Assembly: GCF_002150765.1 (NCBI RefSeq) | Contig: NZ_MUYM01000027.1 | Coordinates: 1 to 64,000, forward strand | Direction of reading: 5' to 3' | From: Lentzea kentuckyensis | GTDB taxonomy: Bacteria; Actinomycetota; Actinomycetes; Mycobacteriales; Pseudonocardiaceae | DNA length: 64,000 nt | In this document: positions 1-8,723 of the stretch, in pieces | Layout: every line of letters starts with the position of its first letter | How positions within the stretch are numbered: the stretch's first letter is position 1 | The notes under the pieces: generated by a model | What the model was told of the DNA's origin: nothing | Seen by the model: the letters and a program-made list of their open reading frames with translations, nothing else | The model's database searches: none | Position numbers and translations under genes: made by a program

Positions 1-83
1 CATCGGCTCGTAACTACAACCAACTTGCAGGTGCAGCATCGTGAGAGCGCGACCACCTCACGCAACGGTGCTTGACAGCTTGT

Positions 84-947
84 TCACCGAGACATGTCAC
101 GGGTTGCCGCGGTGGCCTCGCCCTGTGCCTGCGCCGAGAGGTCCTGCCAGTCGTCCCAGAGCTTGAGGCGGTCGGCGTAGGCCTGCTGGACCATGGGGTA
201 GAAGCCCTGGCCGAAGAGGATTCGCAGGGGTGGGTTGTCGAGGTCGACGATCTTGAGAAGTGCCTGGGCCGCGGCTGCGGGGTCGCCGGCGGGCTGCTTG
301 CCCGCCATCGCGCCGAGCTGGTGGCGGAGACCGTCGTAGGCCGGGCTGGTCTTGGCCATGTGGCCGTTGTCGAGCGGGTTCGGGTTCTTGCCCTTCCTGG
401 TGGCGAAGCCGCCGGGCTCGATCACGGTCACCTTGATGCCGAAGCCGGCGACCTCGCCGGCGAGGGCTTCGTTCAGGCCTTCCAGGGCCCACTTGGAGGC
501 GTGGTACGCGCCGCCGAGCGGCATCGCGATGAGCCCGGCCGCCGAGGACAGCTGGATGATGTGCCCCGCGCCCTGCTCACGTAGGTGGGGCAGCACTGCC
601 TGGATGACCCAGACCGCACCGAACAGGTTGGTCTCCAGCTGGTCACGCAGCTCCTGCTCGGTCAACTCCTCGATCGCACCGACCTGTGCGTAACCGGCGT
701 TGTTCACGACGACGTCCAGACGACCGAAGTGCTGCCTGGCCCGCTCCACGCTCTCGGTGACGGCGGCCTTGTCGGTGACGTCCATCGCCAACGGCAGTAC
801 CGCGTCGCCGTAGGTGGCGACCAGATCGTCCAGGCCCGCGGTGTTCCTGGCGGTCGCGGCCACCTTGTCGCCACGGGACAGCGCGGCCTCGACGAACTCG
901 CGGCCGAGACCGCGGGACGAACCGGTGACGAACCAGACCTTGCTCAT
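84..947 (-). CDS. SDR family oxidoreductase
   Basis: A 287-residue classical short-chain dehydrogenase/reductase, expected to be a cytosolic NAD(P)-dependent oxidoreductase. The nucleotide-binding motif TGSSRGLG is at residues 8-15, NNAG at 82-85, and the catalytic set is Ser135, Tyr148 and Lys152 (YHASK). The ATG at 947 was chosen over the upstream ATG at 980 because an AAAGGA ribosome site lies just before it and the protein then starts directly at the Rossmann strand. It lies 29 bases downstream of a second SDR gene on the same strand, so the two probably form an operon. The substrate cannot be told from the sequence. Confidence 0.93.
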   Translation of the reverse strand: MSKVWFVTGSSRGLGREFVEAALSRGDKVAATARNTAGLDDLVATYGDAVLPLAMDVTDKAAVTESVERARQHFGRLDVVVNNAGYAQVGAIEELTEQELRDQLETNLFGAVWVIQAVLPHLREQGAGHIIQLSSAAGLIAMPLGGAYHASKWALEGLNEALAGEVAGFGIKVTVIEPGGFATRKGKNPNPLDNGHMAKTSPAYDGLRHQLGAMAGKQPAGDPAAAAQALLKIVDLDNPPLRILFGQGFYPMVQQAYADRLKLWDDWQDLSAQAQGEATAATRDMSR

Positions 948-976
948 GATGTTGTTCCTTTCCAGGGGGTTGGTGG

Positions 977-1720
977 TCACCAGGCGACAGGGCCGAGGCG
1001 GTCGATGAAGGTTCCGGTCGGTCCGTCGGCGTCGAGCGTCGCGAGCTCGATGATCGGGTCGGTGCCCTCGGTGACCGTCAGCTGGCCGGTGTGGTTGTTC
1101 ATGTCGGTGGCGGTGAACTTGTGGTTCACGACTTCGCCTGGAGTGAGGGCGTTGAACTTGATGTCCGGGAGTGCTTGCGCGTACCGGACGGTGATCATGT
1201 TCAGCGCCGCCTTCGACGAGGTGTAGGCGAGTTCGTGCATCGTCGAGACGGCCTGGTCCGGGGCGGTCACCACCGCGAAGGAACCCGCGGCGCTGGACAC
1301 CATCACCACTCGCGGGTGGTCTGCCTTGCGCAGCAGGGGGAGGAACGCGTGCGTGACCCTGACCGGTCCGTACACGTTGGTGTTGTAGACGGAATGAATC
1401 TCGTCGGCCGTCGCGTCCGCGGGCGGGACGATCCTTCCTGCCGCGCCGGCGTTGTTGATCAGCACGTCCAGCCGGTCGGTGTGCTTTCGGACCAGTCGTA
1501 CGGCGTCGGTCACCGACTCGTCGGAGGTCACGTCCAGCGGGACCACGACCACGTTCACGCCACCGGCGGCCAGCTTGTCGGCGGCTGCCTGTCCTCGCTC
1601 TTCGTCGCGCGAGCCGAGGAAGACCGTCCAGCCCTGCTCGCCGAGCCTGCGGGCCGTCTCGAGGCCGAGCCCCTTGTTGCCTCCGGTGATCAACACCGTG
1701 CTCTGTTCCATGTTCGTCAT
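977..1720 (-). CDS. SDR family oxidoreductase
   Basis: An SDR enzyme of 247 residues from the ATG at 1720; ATGs at 1711 and 1759 are also possible, and none has a strong ribosome site. TGGNKGLG (residues 12-19), NNAG (89-92) and Tyr166/Lys170 (YTSSK) are present. It ends in TVTEGTDPIIELA...DGPTGTFIDR, a tail shared almost word for word with the SDR at 24547-25242, so the two are clear paralogues. It is probably transcribed first in a two-gene SDR operon with the gene at 84-947. Function beyond carbonyl/alcohol oxidoreduction is unknown. Confidence 0.92.
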   Translation of the reverse strand: MTNMEQSTVLITGGNKGLGLETARRLGEQGWTVFLGSRDEERGQAAADKLAAGGVNVVVVPLDVTSDESVTDAVRLVRKHTDRLDVLINNAGAAGRIVPPADATADEIHSVYNTNVYGPVRVTHAFLPLLRKADHPRVVMVSSAAGSFAVVTAPDQAVSTMHELAYTSSKAALNMITVRYAQALPDIKFNALTPGEVVNHKFTATDMNNHTGQLTVTEGTDPIIELATLDADGPTGTFIDRLGPVAW

Positions 1721-1813
1721 GCCCACCAGACGCCTCGACCCACTCGGCTGTGACGTCATGTGAACGGCATCACAGTCAGCTGGTCGAGCGAGTTCGGTGA
1801 GGCCCGCGTCCGC

Positions 1814-3703
1814 TCAGGACCTCCACGTCCGCTTGCTCAGCAGCCGCATGCCGTTGAGCGCGACCAGCACAGTCGATCCCTCGTGCCCGGCGACGCCGAG
1901 CGGGAGCGGCAACGTGCCGAAGAGGTCCCACGCGGACAGCACCACGATGAACGTGCCGGCGATCGTCAGGTTGGCGATCACGACCTTCCTCGCCCGGCGG
2001 GCCAGCGCCACCAGCGCCAGGACCACGGTCAGGTCGTCGCCCACCACCACGGCGTCGGCGGTGTCCACGGTGAGGGCGGACCCCTTGCGGCCCATGGCGA
2101 TTCCGCTGTGGGCCGCGGCAAGTGCGGGAGCGTCGTTCACGCCGTCTCCGACGAACAGCACCCTGCCGTCCATCTCCTCGACGGCTCGTACTTTGTCCTG
2201 CGGCAGCAGTTCCGCGCGCACGTTGATGATGCCGACCGCGTCCGCGACGCGGTGTGCGGCGAAGTGGTTGTCTCCGGTCAGCAGCACCGGGCTCCGTCCA
2301 GTGAGGACGGTGAGACCGCGGACCGCGGGCTCGCTGGACGGGCGCAGCCGGTCAGCCAGTTCGATGACACCGATCTGACGCTGGTCCGCAGTGACCACAA
2401 CCGCTGTGTTGTCGTTCGGCGCGGAGTCGGCTCGGTGCACCGACACGACCTCGTGAGCAACGCGTGCTGTCACTCCGGTACCGGGGATGGCGCGGAAGTC
2501 GGTGGTGCGTCGCAGGACCAGGTTTCGTTGCCGCGCGGCTTCGACGATCGCGCGACCGATCGGGTGTTCGCTGAACTGTTCGGCCGCGGCGGCCAGTGCG
2601 AGCACGTGGTCCGGGTCGCCGTCGGTGATGATGCCGATGACCTGCGGCGTGCCTTCGGTGAGCGTGCCGGTCTTGTCGAACGCCACCGCGTCCGCGGTGC
2701 CCAGCTGTTCCATGGCCACGGCGGATTTCACCAGTACGCCGCGCTTTCCCGCGTTGGCGATGGCGGCGAGCAACGGCGGCATGGTGGCCAGCACGAGCGC
2801 ACACGGCGAAGCGACGATCATGAAGGTCATCGCGCGCAGCAGCGTTGGTTCCAGCGCCGCGCCGAACGCCAGCGGCACCGTGAACAACGCGAGCGTCACG
2901 GCCACCACACCCACCGAGTAGCGCTGCTCGACCTTCTCGATGAACAGTTGCGTCTTCGCCTTGGTGGCGGATGCCTGCTCGACCATCACCACGATTCGGG
3001 CGATCACCGTGTCGTGAGCAGCGCGGGTGATCCGGACGCGGAGTGCGCCGGTGCCGTTGAGCGATCCCGCGAACACCTCCGAGCCGGGTTCCTTCGGCAC
3101 GGGCAGCGACTCGCCGGTGATCGACGCCTGGTCGGCCTCGCTGCGCCCGTCGACGACCACGCCGTCTCCGCCGATCCGTTCGCCCGGCCGCACGAGGATC
3201 TCGTCACCGACCCGCAGCGTCGCCGCGTCCACCTCCCGTTCGCGGCTGTCCCGCAACAACAGGGTGGCGCGTTGCGGCGCGAGGTCGAGCAGCCCGCGCA
3301 CCGAGTCGGCCGTCCGCTGGGTGAGCACCGCCTCCAGCGCACCCGACGTCGCGAAGATGACGATCAGCAGGCCGCCGTCGACGACCTGACCGATCGCGGC
3401 CGCGCCGATCGCGGCGACGATCATCAGCAGGTCGACGTCGAGCGTCCGCTCCCGGAGCGCCTTGAGCCCGGCGAGCGCGGGTTCCCAGCCGCCGGCGAGA
3501 TAGCAGGCCAGCAGCAACGTCCACCAGCTCCACGGCGGGCCGCCGGTGAACTTGGCCGCGAGTCCGAGCAGGAACAGGGCGGTGGCTGCGACCGCCCAGC
3601 GAACTTCGGTGATCGTGAAGACGGAGCGGTGCCGGAGAGAAGGTGTGCGGTGTGGCGCATCCACGGAGAGCGTCGAAGTCACGGCCGCACCATACAGGAA
3701 CAT
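1814..3703 (-). CDS. P1B-4 type heavy-metal-transporting P-type ATPase
   Basis: A 629-residue metal-exporting P-type ATPase of the inner membrane. TGES is at 196-199 (actuator), SPC at 299-301 in the metal-binding membrane helix, DKTGT at 343-347 (phosphorylation site), GDGVND follows in the C-terminal half, and HEGS is at 607-610. SPC in place of CPC, an HEGG-like motif near the end, and no N-terminal HMA domain define the P1B-4 group (CtpD/CoaT-like), known for Co, Zn or Fe(II) export. The ATG at 3703 has AAGAGG as ribosome site. It is divergent from an ArsR-type sensor gene at 3744 that very likely represses it. The exact metal cannot be read from sequence. Confidence 0.93.
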   Translation of the reverse strand: MFLYGAAVTSTLSVDAPHRTPSLRHRSVFTITEVRWAVAATALFLLGLAAKFTGGPPWSWWTLLLACYLAGGWEPALAGLKALRERTLDVDLLMIVAAIGAAAIGQVVDGGLLIVIFATSGALEAVLTQRTADSVRGLLDLAPQRATLLLRDSREREVDAATLRVGDEILVRPGERIGGDGVVVDGRSEADQASITGESLPVPKEPGSEVFAGSLNGTGALRVRITRAAHDTVIARIVVMVEQASATKAKTQLFIEKVEQRYSVGVVAVTLALFTVPLAFGAALEPTLLRAMTFMIVASPCALVLATMPPLLAAIANAGKRGVLVKSAVAMEQLGTADAVAFDKTGTLTEGTPQVIGIITDGDPDHVLALAAAAEQFSEHPIGRAIVEAARQRNLVLRRTTDFRAIPGTGVTARVAHEVVSVHRADSAPNDNTAVVVTADQRQIGVIELADRLRPSSEPAVRGLTVLTGRSPVLLTGDNHFAAHRVADAVGIINVRAELLPQDKVRAVEEMDGRVLFVGDGVNDAPALAAAHSGIAMGRKGSALTVDTADAVVVGDDLTVVLALVALARRARKVVIANLTIAGTFIVVLSAWDLFGTLPLPLGVAGHEGSTVLVALNGMRLLSKRTWRS

Positions 3704-3704
3704 C

Positions 3705-3718
3705 TGAAGACCTCTTCA
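3705..3718. promoter_or_regulatory. Candidate ArsR/SmtB operator between ATPase and regulator
   Basis: A perfect palindrome TGAAGA-CC-TCTTCA lies in the 40-base divergent gap between the metal ATPase and the ArsR gene. Read on the minus strand it contains AAGAGG, the probable ribosome site of the ATPase start at 3703, so a bound repressor could block both promoter clearance and initiation. The assignment to the neighbouring regulator is inferred from position. Confidence 0.6.
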
Positions 3719-3743
3719 TGTGTTCACTGAGTAGGATGCTGTC

Positions 3744-4106
3744 ATGGGTCACGGAGTCGAGGGCAGAGCCACACCGCCTGCGCAGCTGGACGCGGAGTCG
3801 GCGGCGACGGTGGCGGCCACCCTTCAGGCGCTCGCGACGCCGAGTCGCCTGCGCATCCTGACTCGCCTGCGCCACGGCGCCTGCCCCGTCGGCGAACTCG
3901 CGGAAGCCGTCGAGATGGAGCAGTCCGCGGTCTCACACCAGTTGCGATTGCTGCGCGCACTCGGACTGGTGACAGGTACGCGCCAAGGCCGCAGTGTGGT
4001 CTACAGCCTGTACGACAACCACGTCGCGATGCTGCTCGACGAGGCCGTCTATCACATCGAGCACCTCGGGCTCGGCGCCACCGACGACGACATCGGTACC
4101 GCCTGA
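3744..4106 (+). CDS. ArsR/SmtB family metal-sensing repressor
   Basis: A 120-residue winged-helix repressor. The recognition region SAVSHQLRLLRALGLV lies at about 61-76. The C-terminal helix has Asp91-x-His93, ten residues, His104-x2-His107, which is exactly the alpha-5 DxHx10HxxH metal site of the SmtB/CzrA/NmtR group that senses Zn, Co or Ni. It lacks the alpha-3 CVC site of ArsR/CadC types. The ATG at 3744 is preceded by AGGA at suitable spacing. It is divergent from the P1B-4 ATPase, the usual sensor/exporter layout, and probably autoregulates through the palindrome at 3705-3718. Confidence 0.94.
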   Translation: MGHGVEGRATPPAQLDAESAATVAATLQALATPSRLRILTRLRHGACPVGELAEAVEMEQSAVSHQLRLLRALGLVTGTRQGRSVVYSLYDNHVAMLLDEAVYHIEHLGLGATDDDIGTA

Positions 4107-4125
4107 GCCCAAAATGACCGGTTGA

Positions 4126-5109
4126 TCAAGCAAGCGGCTTGCGGTAGCGGACGTACTCGTTCTGCCGCCGGAACCCCACACTCTCGTAAAGATCGTAGGA
4201 CCGGTGCGGATTTGCCGTGCCCGTGAACAGCCGTGCAGTCGTCGCACCCTGCTCGCGAAGGCTTCGCAGCCCATCCAGCAGCAGGGCCCGGCCGATTCCC
4301 AGGCGTCGGTGGTCCGTCCGGACGCTCAACTCTTCGACCTCGCCCACGGTGTGGTGGTGACGGCGGATGGAGCAGAGGGCGACGCCGACCATGTCCTGCT
4401 CGTTCCACGCCGCTCTCCAGCATGCCGGGTCAGCGGTGTCGACGAAGTCCTGGAAAGTCCATTTTCGAGTGGGACTGGTATCCGTGTACGAATCGACGAC
4501 CGTCCTCCAGGCGGCACGGTAGTGGCTTGTCCCGATCGGTCCCGTCCGCATCCCGGCCGGCAGGTCGCTGCCCGGCTCGGGCAACTGCTGGAGATCGCCC
4601 AGCTTCAGCTCGACCAGGCTGAAGAGGCGTCGGTAGCCGGCTGCGAGCAGTAGCGCCGTGGCGTCCTGTTCGGAGGCCATGGCGTTCGCGCCGATCACTG
4701 CCGTGCGGGCCGTTCCATGCTGTTCGGCGAGCTGGCGGATCCGTGCTTCGGCCCAGCTCAGCATGGCTGAGCCGATGCCCTGATCGCGATGTTCGGGCAA
4801 GAGGTGGCCACGGTGCAGGTACAGCCACGTGTCGTCCCGCTCCTGCCACCACCGGATCGTCGAGTAGCCGACCACGCTCCCGTCGTGCACCACCAGGATC
4901 TGGTTCTTGGACGGCTCCTCCAGCCTGGCGGAGGCTTCGGCGATCTCGGCCGCTGCCGGGAGCCCTTCCACGACCGAATGGGCGTCGATCCGGTCCCGTT
5001 CGGCACACCCCAGCCGCACTGCCGCCATGGGGCCGTGGTCTTCGCCGCCGCGATACGGCCGGAACCCGAAGCCCACCGGAAGGATTTGTCCTGGCGCACC
5101 ATCCGACAT
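4126..5109 (-). CDS. Tandem-domain GNAT family N-acetyltransferase
   Basis: A 327-residue protein with two GNAT folds in tandem, like MshD-type acetyltransferases. The first domain has the acetyl-CoA loop HRDQGIGSAML (roughly residues 105-120) and the second has DHRRLGIGRALLLDG near the C-terminus followed by YESVGF. Both carry R/Q-x-x-G-x-G/A-type loops, so both may bind acetyl-CoA, though usually only one is active. No partner gene is apparent; it sits alone between the ArsR gene and the PadR gene. The acceptor is unknown: an amine metabolite or antibiotic is as likely as a mycothiol-like thiol. Confidence 0.88.
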   Translation of the reverse strand: MSDGAPGQILPVGFGFRPYRGGEDHGPMAAVRLGCAERDRIDAHSVVEGLPAAAEIAEASARLEEPSKNQILVVHDGSVVGYSTIRWWQERDDTWLYLHRGHLLPEHRDQGIGSAMLSWAEARIRQLAEQHGTARTAVIGANAMASEQDATALLLAAGYRRLFSLVELKLGDLQQLPEPGSDLPAGMRTGPIGTSHYRAAWRTVVDSYTDTSPTRKWTFQDFVDTADPACWRAAWNEQDMVGVALCSIRRHHHTVGEVEELSVRTDHRRLGIGRALLLDGLRSLREQGATTARLFTGTANPHRSYDLYESVGFRRQNEYVRYRKPLA

Positions 5110-5176
5110 GGTCGGATGCTCTCGAACTTTGCGGAAGGTCCGCCACCGACGCTGGGTGATACCCGGGACTGACTGC

Positions 5177-5195
5177 TACCTTGCGCCGCAAGGTA
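5177..5195. promoter_or_regulatory. Perfect 19-base palindrome, candidate PadR operator
   Basis: TACCTTGCGCCGCAAGGTA is a perfect odd-centre palindrome with 9-base arms, followed by a further CCTTG half-copy that runs to the start of the PadR-family gene at 5200. Its position over the expected promoter or leaderless start suggests tight autoregulation. Assignment to this regulator is inference from position. Confidence 0.7.
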
Positions 5196-5199
5196 CCTT

Positions 5200-5544
5200 G
5201 TGTCCGTGACGACAGATGCCCAGTTGCTCGCCCAGCTTCGACGCGGGGTGATCGAGCACTGCGTGCTGGCCTTGCTGGAACGTGGTCCCCGTTACGGCTT
5301 CGACCTGGTCCGCGCGCTCGCCGCGGTCGAAGGTCTGGGCACCAGCGAGGGCACGATCTATCCGCTGCTGTCGCGGCTGCGCAAAGACGGGTTGCTGGAG
5401 ACCAGCTGGCAGCCATCGGACCAGGGCCCGCCGCGCCGCTACTACGAGCTGACCGCGCAGGGCCGAACCGCACTGGAAGTGTTCCACCGCCACTGGCGCA
5501 GCTTCCGCACCGCGGTGGACGAGGTTCTTGAGGGAGAGAAATGA
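5200..5544 (+). CDS. PadR family transcriptional regulator
   Basis: A 114-residue PadR-type winged-helix protein. The core RYGFDLVRAL...GTIYPLLSRLRKDGLL (about 29-67) followed by RRYYELTAQGR (about 79-89) is the family hallmark. The GTG at 5200 (or GTG at 5206) lies directly after a perfect palindrome with no room for a normal leader, so the message may be leaderless. It overlaps the next gene by four bases (ATGA), so the two are translationally coupled. PadR/HAAS-membrane pairs generally regulate their own operon in response to envelope or lipophilic signals; the signal here is unknown. Confidence 0.95.
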   Translation: MSVTTDAQLLAQLRRGVIEHCVLALLERGPRYGFDLVRALAAVEGLGTSEGTIYPLLSRLRKDGLLETSWQPSDQGPPRRYYELTAQGRTALEVFHRHWRSFRTAVDEVLEGEK

Positions 5545-6665
5545 ACGCCGTGAAGCATTCCGCTGCGGCGGACTGGCTGGCGCGCTTCGACCGCGCCGCT
5601 TCCGCCCTGCCGCAGCCCCGCCGGGGAGAACTGCGGCAGGAGCTCGTCGAACACCTGGACGCACTGATCGCCGAAGGCATGTCCGAGGAGGAACTCGCCG
5701 CGGCGGTGGCCCGGCTGGGTGACCCGGCCGACACCGTGGCGGCAGAGGGTCTCCCGCTGGTGTCCCCGGCCCGCGCCCGTGCCGCGCTGGGCCTGCTGTT
5801 GTTGCCGCTGACCGGTTTGCTCTACCTGACCCCGGCGCTGCCGCCCGGTCTGCCCAGCATGGCCCTGATCGTGCTGGCGTCCCTGGTCGTGCTGGTCTTG
5901 GTGCTGCGTGCGGAGGCCGCTGCGGGCACCCGGACGCTGGGCGTGCTGGGCGCGCTCGCCCCGCCGCTGGCCGGGCTGGGCGGCATCCTGGACAAGGTGT
6001 TCCAAGCCGGGCACCTGTGGACGAACGAACCCGCCGGGCCTGGCCGCGCACTCCAGTACGTCTGGGCAAGCGACTCCTGGGTGGTGGTGCTCGGCCAGTT
6101 GGCGATGCTGCTGCTGGGCCTCGGCCTGCCCGTGCTCGCCGGACTGCGCCTGCGTCGCCCGGAAACGCCGGGGGACACCCGCCTGTTCCTCGGCACGCTC
6201 GCCCTGCTGCTCGCGCCTGCCGTGGGCCTGGCCACCGCGCTGCTGCTGTCCGGCGCCCGCCTGGGCACCTCGGTCGGGACCCTGCTCGACGGCCCGCTGC
6301 TGGTCACCGCCCTGGTGTGCGTCGCGGCGCTGCTGACCGCCGGCGGACTGCTGCTCCTGCGGCCGGGACTGGTCCTGTTCACCAAGGTTCTCGTCGCGGC
6401 CGCGATACTGGCCGCGCCGGTCGGTGTGGTGCTGCTCGCCCAGCACGAGACCCGGCTCGCTGGGGTGGTGTGGGACGCGGGAGCCGAGCCGCCGCGGAAC
6501 GCCGCAGACGACATGACGCGCGCTCAGGCTGTGCCTGACTCCGTGCTCGCCCCCGCCCCGGCGTGGGTCCCCGCCGATCAGAGCGCCCGCCTGGGGCTGG
6601 GCTTGCTGTTCGTGGTCGCGCTGCCGCTGGCAGCGGCCTGGAGGGCCGGCCGCCACGTGCGGTGA
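5541..6665 (+). CDS. HAAS-domain multi-pass membrane protein
   Basis: A 374-residue integral membrane protein. The first about 70 residues (LPQPRRGELRQELVEHLDAL, then EEELAAAVARLGDPAD) form a HAAS-type cytoplasmic helical domain as seen in DUF1700/DUF1707-type partners of PadR regulators. The rest is a series of very Leu/Ala/Val-rich helices, about eight to nine membrane spans. It starts inside the PadR stop codon and is followed by a strong terminator at 6720-6766, so the pair is a closed bicistronic operon. The HAAS domain probably contacts PadR or another cytoplasmic signalling partner. Transport or sensing role is not known. Confidence 0.85.
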   Translation: MNAVKHSAAADWLARFDRAASALPQPRRGELRQELVEHLDALIAEGMSEEELAAAVARLGDPADTVAAEGLPLVSPARARAALGLLLLPLTGLLYLTPALPPGLPSMALIVLASLVVLVLVLRAEAAAGTRTLGVLGALAPPLAGLGGILDKVFQAGHLWTNEPAGPGRALQYVWASDSWVVVLGQLAMLLLGLGLPVLAGLRLRRPETPGDTRLFLGTLALLLAPAVGLATALLLSGARLGTSVGTLLDGPLLVTALVCVAALLTAGGLLLLRPGLVLFTKVLVAAAILAAPVGVVLLAQHETRLAGVVWDAGAEPPRNAADDMTRAQAVPDSVLAPAPAWVPADQSARLGLGLLFVVALPLAAAWRAGRHVR

Positions 6666-6719
6666 CCGGGCAGCCGCTCCCAGGACCCCCTCGGCTCCAC
6701 AATTTGATACAGCACACGA

Positions 6720-6766
6720 ATCGCCCGCTGAACTGTGTGAACAGGTTCGGCGGGCGATCTTGTTTT
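6720..6766 (+). terminator. Rho-independent terminator after PadR/HAAS operon
   Basis: A 14-base stem (6720-6733 with 6745-6758, one G-U pair) and an 11-base loop are followed by CTTGTTTT. It lies 55 bases after the stop of the HAAS membrane gene. The 180 bases from here to 6947 hold nothing I recognise. Confidence 0.85.
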
Positions 6767-6947
6767 CTGTCCCGAGTGGACGGTGGTATCGCTGACTGGC
6801 ACCGCGCGTCTGCGGGCCAGCACGTGTGGCCCTGCCTGTCCTCCCGGTAGTAGATAGGGTCTGCTGCACGGGTTGGTGACATCTTGAGTTGGCTTGCCGT
6901 GATGGTGCTCGCAGTTCCGATCAAGAAGATTCGTCCGCGCGCTCGCT

Positions 6948-7424
6948 CTACACCGGCTGGCCGGTTCCATGGGCCGTGCTGGTCGCCAACGGTGCGGTGC
7001 GGGGCCAGGTCCAGGCGTACCGCAGGATGAGGGCGAGAAGGATCAGTTCCAATGCGATGCCAAGGCCGTAGAAGTACAGCCAGGACGCGCCGACCGCGTT
7101 GAACGCCGTGACGGGGACGTAGAGCGCGGCCACGGTGAGGTTGGTGATGCGGTTCGCCTTGGCGGGCAGCGTCATCGACAGCACGACCATGAGGATCGGG
7201 ATGGCCACGAGGGTCAGCGCCGCGGTCGAAAAGGTCTGGGAGAGGTCGAACTCGAAGACCTTGCCGGCAAGGATGTCTTCGACGACGCCGGGCGTGAAGA
7301 AGTTGAGAATGTCCACGTAGGCGTACAGGAACATGAAGCTTGTCCACGTAGCGGCGAGCTTGGCTCTCACCGGGATCCGCTCGTCCTCCAGTGTGGCGGT
7401 GGCGGGGCGACGTGTTCTCATCAT
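6948..7424 (-). CDS. Small four-helix membrane protein (DUF6326-like)
   Basis: A 158-residue membrane protein with four hydrophobic helices: around 27-45 (SFMFLYAYVDILNFF), 66-86, 94-112 and 116-138. The pattern (IPVRAKLAATWTSFMFLY, then LSMTLPAKANR) resembles actinobacterial proteins grouped as DUF6326; that family assignment is from memory. The ATG pair at 7421/7424 is preceded by GGAG. It is transcribed away from the histidine kinase at 7584 and shares a 159-base intergenic region with it, so it may belong to that system. The much longer open frame upstream on this strand is a shadow of the kinase gene. Confidence 0.8.
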   Translation of the reverse strand: MMRTRRPATATLEDERIPVRAKLAATWTSFMFLYAYVDILNFFTPGVVEDILAGKVFEFDLSQTFSTAALTLVAIPILMVVLSMTLPAKANRITNLTVAALYVPVTAFNAVGASWLYFYGLGIALELILLALILRYAWTWPRTAPLATSTAHGTGQPV

Positions 7425-7583
7425 GGGCTCCGTTGTCGTGGTGAAGATCGGTGGGTTCACGATCGTTGAGCCCGGCGGCGGGCGCCCCGGCCCGGAGGCC
7501 GGGGTTCTCCTGGCCGATGGCATGGTCTTTCTCCTGTTCTTTCGGCTGGTACGCCGAGGCACGCCGATCCCTAGGCTGGAGCC

Positions 7584-8723
7584 GTGGTCACCGTCTGGCG
7601 CTCCATCTGGCGTGAGCCGCGGCCTGCTGACTCCCCATCCATCGGTCGGCTCGACTGGTTGCTGGTGGGCGTGGTCGCGGCCGCCACCTTGGTCGAGGGC
7701 ATCGCTCGGCCGGGCTTGGCCTGGCAACCCCTGGTGACGGTGTTCGCCCTGGCGCTGACGCCTGCCCTGCTCTGGCGGCGGGCCCGCCCCCTGATGGCCG
7801 CCCTGGTCGGGTGGAGCGTCGCCGGGCTGCTCTCGGTCCTCCAGCTGACTGCGCACGCCGGAGACCTCGGCCTCTACTCCATGATGGCCGTCCTGATCCT
7901 GCTGTACTCCCTGGTGCGGTGGGGCTCGGGACGGGAGATGGCCGTGGGGACGGCGTTCGTGACAGTCGTTGTCGCGCTGGGGATGTACGCCTCCTCCGCG
8001 GGCTGGGCCGACGTTTTCGGCGGAAGCGTCCTCTTGCTGTTGTTCGTCGCCCTCGCGGCGGTGTTCCGCTACCGCGCGGACCTCTGGCATCGCCAACAGC
8101 GGGAGATCCGCAATCAGGAGCGGGTGGCGCTGGCGCGAGAGCTGCACGACACGGTGGCCCACCACGTGTCGGCCATCGCGGTGCAGGCGCAGGCCGGTGG
8201 CGTGGTCGTCGGCATCCAGCCCGAGAAGGCTGCCGAGTTCCTGGCCGCGATCGAGTCCGAAGCGTCACGAACCCTGGCGGAGATGAGATCCATGGTGCGG
8301 TTGCTGCGGGAGGAGGAAGCCGTCGTCTACTCACCGCAGCTGGGTGTGACGGACCTGCCTGCTCTGGCGCGCGCCGACGCGACGCCCACCGTCGAGGTCT
8401 CGCTGCACGGTTCGTTGACCCGGCTGGCCCGACCCGTGGACGCCACGCTGTACCGGCTCGCGCAGGAGTCGCTGACCAACGCCGTACGGCACGCCCGGAG
8501 CGCGACCCGTGTCGGGATCGACGTACGCCGGGAGGGCGACGTCGTCAGGCTGCGTGTCAGCGACGATGGACGGACCGAGCCGGGACCGGCCCCGGAGCTC
8601 GGGTTCGGGCTGCTGGGCATGGCCGAACGCGCCCAGCTCCTCGGCGGATCGCTCTGCGCGGGACCGGGGCCCGAGGGTGGCTGGGTGGTCGAGGCCGTGC
8701 TGCCGGTGGAGGCGGTGGCATGA
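7584..8723 (+). CDS. Two-component sensor histidine kinase (HisKA_3 type)
   Basis: A 379-residue membrane histidine kinase. The N-terminal half has five or six membrane helices (about 24-165) with almost no extracellular loops, so it probably senses a membrane or lipid signal. The dimerisation/phosphoacceptor box ERVALARELHDTVAHHVSAI has His188 as the phosphorylation site, followed by QESLTNAVRHA (N box) and GFGLLGMAERAQLLGG (G box). Translation starts at GTG 7584. It overlaps the response regulator by four bases (ATGA). This is the usual NarL/LiaS-like kinase layout of actinobacteria. The signal is unknown. Confidence 0.95.
   Translation: MVTVWRSIWREPRPADSPSIGRLDWLLVGVVAAATLVEGIARPGLAWQPLVTVFALALTPALLWRRARPLMAALVGWSVAGLLSVLQLTAHAGDLGLYSMMAVLILLYSLVRWGSGREMAVGTAFVTVVVALGMYASSAGWADVFGGSVLLLLFVALAAVFRYRADLWHRQQREIRNQERVALARELHDTVAHHVSAIAVQAQAGGVVVGIQPEKAAEFLAAIESEASRTLAEMRSMVRLLREEEAVVYSPQLGVTDLPALARADATPTVEVSLHGSLTRLARPVDATLYRLAQESLTNAVRHARSATRVGIDVRREGDVVRLRVSDDGRTEPGPAPELGFGLLGMAERAQLLGGSLCAGPGPEGGWVVEAVLPVEAVA

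Noticed and set aside
1760..3730. 656-residue open frame on the plus strand
   Set aside because: It is antisense to the P-type ATPase and composed of Arg/His/Asp-rich low-complexity sequence typical of shadows in high-GC DNA.
7425..8165. Upstream extension of the small membrane-protein frame
   Set aside because: It is antisense to the histidine kinase, and the true start has a GGAG site at 7421/7424.
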